Shown here one piece after another: positions 59,723 to 64,000 of a DNA stretch of 64,000 nt. Each line of letters starts with the position of its first letter. The stretch's first letter is position 1. Below the pieces are notes generated by a model. The model was not told the DNA's origin and ran no database searches. It saw only the letters and a list, made by a program, of their open reading frames with translations. The translations under genes and the position numbers were made by a program. Source of the stretch: Actinomadura rupiterrae (GTDB taxonomy: Bacteria; Actinomycetota; Actinomycetes; Streptosporangiales; Streptosporangiaceae); NCBI RefSeq assembly GCF_024172125.1, contig NZ_JAMZEA010000007.1, positions 496,001 to 560,000 of the forward strand. Reading direction: 5' to 3'.

Positions 59723-61137
59723 CGCCGCCACGCCCCGTCCCCGGCCGCCCCCGGCCGTTCCGTCCGCGCGGCGTTCTCGGCGCTCTCCTGGCGGGGGACG
59801 CGCTCGTCGCCCTCGACGCGGATCGGGGCGCTCGGGTCGTCGTGGTCCTGCTGGGTGGTCTCCACCACGTCGTCGTCCGGGGGCGGCGCGGCGTCGGGCG
59901 GCTCCCAGCCGTCCCGGTCCAGCGCGCGCAGGAACGCCTCGACCATGAGCGGGTCGAAGTGGTCGTCCATGCCCCGGCGCAGCTCGGCGACGGCCTCCTC
60001 GATGCTGCGCGCGGCCCGGTAGGACCGGGTGGAGGTCATCGAGTCGAACGCGTCCGCCACCGAGATCACCCGGGCGAACTCGGGGATCTCGTCCCCGGCG
60101 AGGCCCATCGGGTAGCCGCGGCCGTTCACCTTCTCGTGGTGGTGCATGATCCCGGCGAGCGCCTCGTCCAGGAACCCGATCTCCCGGACGATCTCCAGCC
60201 CGCGCATCGGGTGCAGCTGCACGGCCGCGAACTCCTCCTCGGTGAGCTTGCCGGACTTGCGCAGCACCTTGGTCGGGACGCCGAGCTTGCCGACGTCGTG
60301 CAGCATCCCGGCGTACCGGATCGCCTCGACCCGGTCCGGCCGCATCCCGATCTCCTGCGCGATCATCACCGAGCCGCGGGACACCCGCTCGGAGTGCCCG
60401 CGGGTGTAGTAGTCCTTGGTCTCGACCGCCTGGCAGAGCGCAGCGAGCGTCGCCGCGTGCGCCTGCCGCTGGTCGTGCGCCTGCTCGAAGGCCCACCGCG
60501 CGATGAACAGCGGCAGCAGCACCAGCACCGCCGCGAACGGCCCGACCCGCGGCCACAGCCCGGCGATGAGCAGCCCGAACATGCCGTAGCCGAGGAACCC
60601 GACCACGACCGTGCCGGACTCGCGCGCCAGCTCGCGCGGCGCGGCCTGGCGGGACAGCACCAGGATCCCGGCGGTCAGCGCCATGTTGACGAAGACGAAG
60701 GTGACGAGGGCGCCGAGGAACGGCCCGATGACGTGCTCGGCCCACTGCGCCTGCTGCGGCTCGAAGCGGTGCCCGCCGAGCAGCTCGAAGACCGTCCCGG
60801 CGGTGAAGCCGCTGAGCGCGAACTGCGCGCCGTTGAACAGCCGCTTCTCCGGCGCGAAGAAGCGCTGGCCGGTGACCAGCGCGCAGCCGCCGAGCAGCGC
60901 CGCGCCGGCCGCGCCGACGAGCACGACCGAGGCCAGGCTGGCGGCGAAGCTGAGCGAGACCTTGGCGCTGGAGACGTTCAGCCGCGCGGGCGCGGAGTCG
61001 CAGACCAGGAACAGCACGGCCAGCACGGCCAGCGTCCGCCAGTCCACCTCCGCGTACGACGCCGTGCCGATGAGCCCGACCGCGAGGGCCACCACACCGC
61101 AGACGTACGCCCAGGCAGCCAGAGGTAGTCCACGCAA
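59719..61137 (-). CDS. Membrane HD-GYP domain protein
   Basis: 472 aa. Six or more hydrophobic segments (about 8-245) lead to an HD-GYP domain: SERVSRGSVMIAQEIG, LHDVGKLGVP, HPMRGLEIV, and HHHEKVNGRGYPMGL with the GYP signature. Family function is cyclic di-GMP hydrolysis. TTG 61137 is chosen with GGAGG eight bases upstream. The first of two HD proteins in an operon. Confidence 0.85.
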   Translation of the reverse strand: MRGLPLAAWAYVCGVVALAVGLIGTASYAEVDWRTLAVLAVLFLVCDSAPARLNVSSAKVSLSFAASLASVVLVGAAGAALLGGCALVTGQRFFAPEKRLFNGAQFALSGFTAGTVFELLGGHRFEPQQAQWAEHVIGPFLGALVTFVFVNMALTAGILVLSRQAAPRELARESGTVVVGFLGYGMFGLLIAGLWPRVGPFAAVLVLLPLFIARWAFEQAHDQRQAHAATLAALCQAVETKDYYTRGHSERVSRGSVMIAQEIGMRPDRVEAIRYAGMLHDVGKLGVPTKVLRKSGKLTEEEFAAVQLHPMRGLEIVREIGFLDEALAGIMHHHEKVNGRGYPMGLAGDEIPEFARVISVADAFDSMTSTRSYRAARSIEEAVAELRRGMDDHFDPLMVEAFLRALDRDGWEPPDAAPPPDDDVVETTQQDHDDPSAPIRVEGDERVPRQESAENAARTERPGAAGDGAWRR

Positions 61138-61159
61138 TGCCGCCCCCTCCGGGAGTCGA

Positions 61160-61209
61160 CGCCCCCGCCCCTGCGGGGGCGGAGGCCTGCGAGGGGGCCG
61201 TCCCCCCTC
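61160..61209 (-). terminator. Tandem hairpins between the 30-residue ORF and the HD-GYP gene
   Basis: CGCCCCCGC/GCGGGGGCG (61160-61168, 61173-61181) and GAGGGGG/CCCCCTC (61191-61197, 61203-61209). They could terminate or attenuate transcription into the HD-GYP gene. Confidence 0.45.
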
Positions 61210-61253
61210 GACGGTACGCGGGCGCCGCCCGGCCCGGGGACGCGGCCGCGCCC

Positions 61254-61346
61254 CTAGGCCCAGGACACGCCCTTGGGCACCATCAGCGACGACACCTCGG
61301 CATGCCCGGAACGGCCGGTACCGGTCCACTGCGGTGATGCGAACAT
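61254..61346 (-). CDS. Candidate 30-residue small protein
   Basis: ATG 61346 follows GGGGGAGG ten bases upstream, one of the strongest ribosome-binding sites in the window. The peptide begins MFASPQWTGTGRSG and ends SSLMVPKGVSWA. It has no signal peptide or TM helix. The same frame extends to 61445, but that part is low-complexity and has no such site. Hairpins follow, then the HD-GYP gene on the same strand. I cannot assign a family. Confidence 0.5.
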   Translation of the reverse strand: MFASPQWTGTGRSGHAEVSSLMVPKGVSWA

Positions 61347-61615
61347 GGCTTGCAAGCCTCCCCCGTCATCCGGGACCGTCCGGACCGCTTCCGCGGCCGG
61401 CTCCGCCCGGGGCGAGCCCGTCTCCGTCCCTACCCGGGCGTGCACGTGCTCCCGTCGCTGATTTCGGGCACCAGCCTAACCTGGGAGACCCAGGTCACAC
61501 AGGCGTGCCGGGAATCGTGAGCAAAGCGTGAACTTTCAGTCACCCTGCGTCGCGAAGCGCCGGTGAAGCCTTACCCGCAGTACACGCACAAGCCACCTGC
61601 ACGTGCATTCGCCTC

Positions 61616-62539
61616 TCACGCCCCGGGACGGACGCCCCGGGCCCACGCGACGGTGGCCTTCAGCCCTTCGAGCAACGGAGTCCGCGGCTGCCAGCCCAGG
61701 GCCTCGCGCGTCCGGGACGCGTCGATGGACATGGCGGGCAGGTCGCCCAGGCGCGGCGGGGCGAACTCGGGATCGTCGGGGGCGCCGGCGGCCTCGGCCA
61801 CCAGGGTGTGCAGCTCGCGGTCGGTGGTCTGGAGGCCGGTGCCGACGTTGAGGCGCATCCCGGACCCGCCGTCGCCGGTGGCGCGGGCGAAGGCGTCCAC
61901 GACGTCCAGGACGTAGACGTAGTCGCGGGTCTGGCCGCCGTCCCCGAACACCCGTGTCGGCCTCCCGGTGAGCAGCGCGTCGGTGAAGATCGAGACCACG
62001 CCCGCCTCGCCCTCGGGCGTCTGGCGCGGTCCGTAGACGTTCGCCAGCGTCAGGACGGTGTGGTCGAGGCCGTGCAGGGCCGTGTACATCCGGGCGTACA
62101 CCTCGCCCGCCACCTTGGACGCCGCGTACGGCGACGCGGGCCGCAGCTCCGCGTCCGGCGGGACGGGCAGGACGTCCGGCACCCCGTAGACGGCGCAGCT
62201 GGAGGTGAACACGACCTTGCGCGCGCCCGCGAGGCGCGCGGCCTCCAGGACGTTCGCGGTGCCGATCACGTTGGTGCGCGCGTCGGCGAGCGGGTCGCCG
62301 ACGCTCACCCGCACGCTGACCTGGGCCGCGAGGTGGCAGACCACCTCGGGGCCGAAGGCCGCCACGCGCTCGGCGAGGGCGGGGTCCGCGACGTCCAGCC
62401 GCCACAGCTCGACGGCCTCGTCGCGGTGGCGGCCGGTGGACAGATCGTCGACCCCGGCCACCTCGTGGCCGTCGGCCAGCAGCCGATCCACCAGGTGGGA
62501 TCCGATGAACCCGGCCGCGCCGGTGACCAGAACGCGCAT
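61616..62539 (-). CDS. NAD-dependent epimerase/dehydratase, GalE-like
   Basis: 307-residue extended SDR. VTGAAGFIGSHLVDRLLADGHEV is the NAD motif; YAASK gives the Tyr/Lys catalytic pair; NVYGPRQTPEGEAGVVS matches UDP-glucose 4-epimerase-type enzymes. It would interconvert nucleotide sugars for wall or glycan synthesis. Single gene with ATG 62539. Confidence 0.9.
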   Translation of the reverse strand: MRVLVTGAAGFIGSHLVDRLLADGHEVAGVDDLSTGRHRDEAVELWRLDVADPALAERVAAFGPEVVCHLAAQVSVRVSVGDPLADARTNVIGTANVLEAARLAGARKVVFTSSCAVYGVPDVLPVPPDAELRPASPYAASKVAGEVYARMYTALHGLDHTVLTLANVYGPRQTPEGEAGVVSIFTDALLTGRPTRVFGDGGQTRDYVYVLDVVDAFARATGDGGSGMRLNVGTGLQTTDRELHTLVAEAAGAPDDPEFAPPRLGDLPAMSIDASRTREALGWQPRTPLLEGLKATVAWARGVRPGA

Positions 62540-62574
62540 CCCAGCACCCTATCGGCGCCGCTCAGACGTGCCGC

Positions 62575-62868
62575 TCAGACGGTGCCGGCGGTGCCGGTCT
62601 CGGTCTGCTTGAGCTCGGTGCAGATCTGCTCGATCCGGCCGAGCACCTTGGCGCGCAGGTCCTCGGGGGCGGACTCGCACTCGCAGCCCTTCTTCACGAT
62701 CTTCTTGACGGCCTCTTCGAGGCCGTACTCCCGCAGGCAGGGGCCGCATTCGTGCAGGTGCTCCTGCACCTCGCCGCAGCCGCCCTCGTCGAGCTCCCCG
62801 TCGAGATAGGTGTAGACCCGGGCGAGGACCTCACTGCATGGGGTCTCGTGGTGGTCGCCGCAGCTCAT
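62575..62868 (-). CDS. rsrA: Mycothiol-system anti-sigma factor RsrA
   Basis: 97 aa. Zinc anti-sigma (ZAS) motif: HLHECGPC, with an N-terminal CGDHHE and a downstream CECES pair. Oxidation releases zinc and frees SigR. Follows sigR by 50 bases on the same strand. Confidence 0.95.
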   Translation of the reverse strand: MSCGDHHETPCSEVLARVYTYLDGELDEGGCGEVQEHLHECGPCLREYGLEEAVKKIVKKGCECESAPEDLRAKVLGRIEQICTELKQTETGTAGTV

Positions 62869-62918
62869 CGCTCATTCACCTTCCAGGGGGCGGACGCCGT
62901 CACGGTCCGGGGAGCGGG

Positions 62919-63668
62919 TCATTTCGACCCCTCCCCCGCGCGCGTCAGGCCACGGTCCTGAGCGTAGTCCTCCAGCATGCCGCGCAGCTGGCGCCTGCCC
63001 CGGTGCAGCCGCGACATCACGGTGCCGATCGGGGTGCCCATGATCTCGGCGATCTCCTTGTAGGCGAACCCCTCGACGTCGGCGAGGTAGACCGCGATGC
63101 GGAACTCCTCCGGCAGGTCCTGCAGGGCGCGCTTGACGTCGGAGTCGGGCAGGTGCTCCAGCGCCTCGGCCTCGGCCGACTTCAGGCCGGACGAGGTGTG
63201 CGACTCGGCGCGCGCGAGCTGCCAGTCCTCGATCTCCTCGGTCGCCGACTGCTGCGGCTGCCGCTGCTTCTTGCGGTAGGAGTTGATGAAGGTGTTGGTC
63301 AGGATGCGATACAGCCAGGCCTTGAGGTTCGTGCCCTCCTTGAACTGGTGGAAGGACCCGAACGCCTTCGCGAACGTCTCCTGCACGAGGTCCTCGGCGT
63401 CCGCCGGGTTGCGCGTCATGCGCAGCGCTGCGGAGTACAGCTGGTCCAAGTACGGGAGCACGTCGCGCTGGAAGCGCTCCTGGCGCTCCTCGACGGTCTC
63501 CGTGGTGCCCGCTACCAGACCCACCCCCTCGGCTGTGGTGACGCCCCCCTTGGCGTCGTACCCAACAGACGATATCGGTCCGGCGACGCGCATCACGCCG
63601 CCGGGGGCGGTGCCCCGCGGCTGGGGAACGGTTTTACCGTTTCGTGCCCCGGCAACGGCTGTGGTCAT
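62919..63668 (-). CDS. sigR: RNA polymerase sigma factor SigR
   Basis: 249 aa. ECF sigma for disulfide stress. Region 2 contains EDLVQETFAKAFGSFHQFKEGTNLKAWLYRILTN; region 4 LPEEFRIAVYLADVEGFAYKEIAEIMGTPIGTVMSRLHRGR. ATG 63668 follows GGAGGGG. The frame stays open to 63881, and S. coelicolor makes a longer unstable SigR' from an upstream start, so a longer isoform is possible. Self-regulated by the promoter at 63748-63773. Confidence 0.95.
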   Translation of the reverse strand: MTTAVAGARNGKTVPQPRGTAPGGVMRVAGPISSVGYDAKGGVTTAEGVGLVAGTTETVEERQERFQRDVLPYLDQLYSAALRMTRNPADAEDLVQETFAKAFGSFHQFKEGTNLKAWLYRILTNTFINSYRKKQRQPQQSATEEIEDWQLARAESHTSSGLKSAEAEALEHLPDSDVKRALQDLPEEFRIAVYLADVEGFAYKEIAEIMGTPIGTVMSRLHRGRRQLRGMLEDYAQDRGLTRAGEGSK

Positions 63669-63747
63669 CAAGGGCCCCTCCGTTGTACTACTGTGCCTCG
63701 CTCCGCGACGCGTGCGGACCGTCTGTGTAGAACGTGCAGTGCGTGAC

Positions 63748-63773
63748 AACGCACGGAGGGTCCGGTCGATTCC
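63748..63773 (-). promoter_or_regulatory. SigR autoregulatory promoter
   Basis: GGAAT at 63773-63769, an 18-base spacer, GTT at 63750-63748: a perfect match to the SigR consensus. It lies about 80 bases upstream of the 63668 ATG. Confidence 0.8.
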
Positions 63774-63902
63774 CTCACCGGGGGTAACGCGGGGGGCAAG
63801 TTTCCGGATGGTTCGGTTCACCTTCCCCCGGCCAGCACGGAGGGTGATGTCCGGGGCTGGCGGGGAAGAAAGCTCATACACGGCGAGAACAGGAGCAAAG
63901 CG

Positions 63903-64000
63903 TTGCTACCGGTGCCGGCGCAGCCTCCAGAACCCACCATCGCCAGTCTTCGCGAGGCCCCCGGCGCCTCCGGCGAGGCCGACGGCGATGCCCTCGGTCC
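63903..64000 (+). CDS. Start of an unidentified gene, cut by the window end
   Basis: TTG 63903 with AGGAG seven bases upstream begins an open frame running off the end. The 32 visible residues start MLPVPAQPPEPTIASLREA and are Pro/Ala-rich. Divergent from sigR. Too short to identify. Confidence 0.45.
   Translation, partial: MLPVPAQPPEPTIASLREAPGASGEADGDALG

Noticed and set aside
61510..61535. Third SigR-like promoter GGAAT-N18-TTT
   Set aside because: The -10 reads TTT instead of GTT and no plus-strand gene follows.
1..64000. tRNA or rRNA genes
   Set aside because: No TpsiC-arm pattern within a foldable cloverleaf and no rRNA-like stretch was found by reading both strands; GTTCGAATC-like strings seen were inside accC and promoter DNA.

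Overview
The window is a high-GC chromosomal segment from an actinomycete. Markers are a conservon (cvnA-D), a mycothiol-type SigR/RsrA pair, a WhiB protein, a nickel superoxide dismutase with its maturation protease, a fused multifunctional 2-oxoglutarate dehydrogenase, a DasR-like GntR regulator, and frequent GTG/TTG starts. It fits a Streptomyces relative such as a Thermomonosporaceae (Actinomadura-like) genome, but the family cannot be fixed without a search. No rRNA, tRNA, CRISPR array, insertion sequence or prophage was seen; most of it reads as core chromosome with a few accessory insertions.

Layout. 1-5 kb: the end of a cupin gene, then the conservon cvnD-C-B-A on the minus strand. 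5-12 kb: a CbiX-like protein, an enoyl-CoA hydratase/SDR pair, a dihydrodipicolinate-reductase-like enzyme, a DedA membrane protein, a glutathionyl-hydroquinone-reductase-like enzyme and an AIM24 protein. 12-18 kb: kgd (2-oxoglutarate metabolism), a DUF6104 protein, and a DUF4097 protein with a PadR regulator carrying a tryptophan-rich coil. 18-24 kb, accessory: a HigBA-type toxin-antitoxin pair, a class I methyltransferase, a quinone-oxidoreductase-like dehydrogenase and a large membrane NACHT NTPase. 24-29 kb: a polar amino acid ABC importer divergent from NAD malic enzyme. 29-36 kb: a degenerate CGNR protein, sodX/sodN, a secreted M1 peptidase, a GNAT enzyme, an anti-sigma-like protein with a SigB-family sigma factor, a small membrane protein and a lipid kinase. 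36-41 kb: WhiB, an ABC exporter divergent from MarR, and a PdtaS-like histidine kinase. 41-46 kb: bioF, a DasR-like regulator, a truncated and an intact Uma2 protein, then bioD-bioB.

46-53 kb: a lipoprotein gene, then a chitin-degradation cluster (GH18, AA10 LPMO, DUF305, GH18) on one strand. 53-58 kb: a carotenoid oxygenase divergent from a ThDP enzyme, then accC followed by a small zinc-ribbon protein resembling the biotin synthase auxiliary protein BsaP. 58-64 kb: two HD-type membrane proteins, a possible 30-residue gene with a strong ribosome-binding site, a sugar-nucleotide epimerase, rsrA-sigR with a perfect SigR-type autoregulatory promoter, and the start of an unidentified gene.

Functional links: biotin synthesis (bioF, bioD, bioB, probable bsaP) and a biotin-using carboxylase lie close together; a DasR-like regulator lies 5-10 kb from the chitin cluster; redox control is represented by SigR/RsrA, NiSOD, WhiB and a possible SigR promoter on an exporter. 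Less explained items include the 30-residue ORF with hairpins downstream, the NACHT protein, a duplicated Uma2 promoter and gene start, and several short-period tandem repeats in intergenic DNA.
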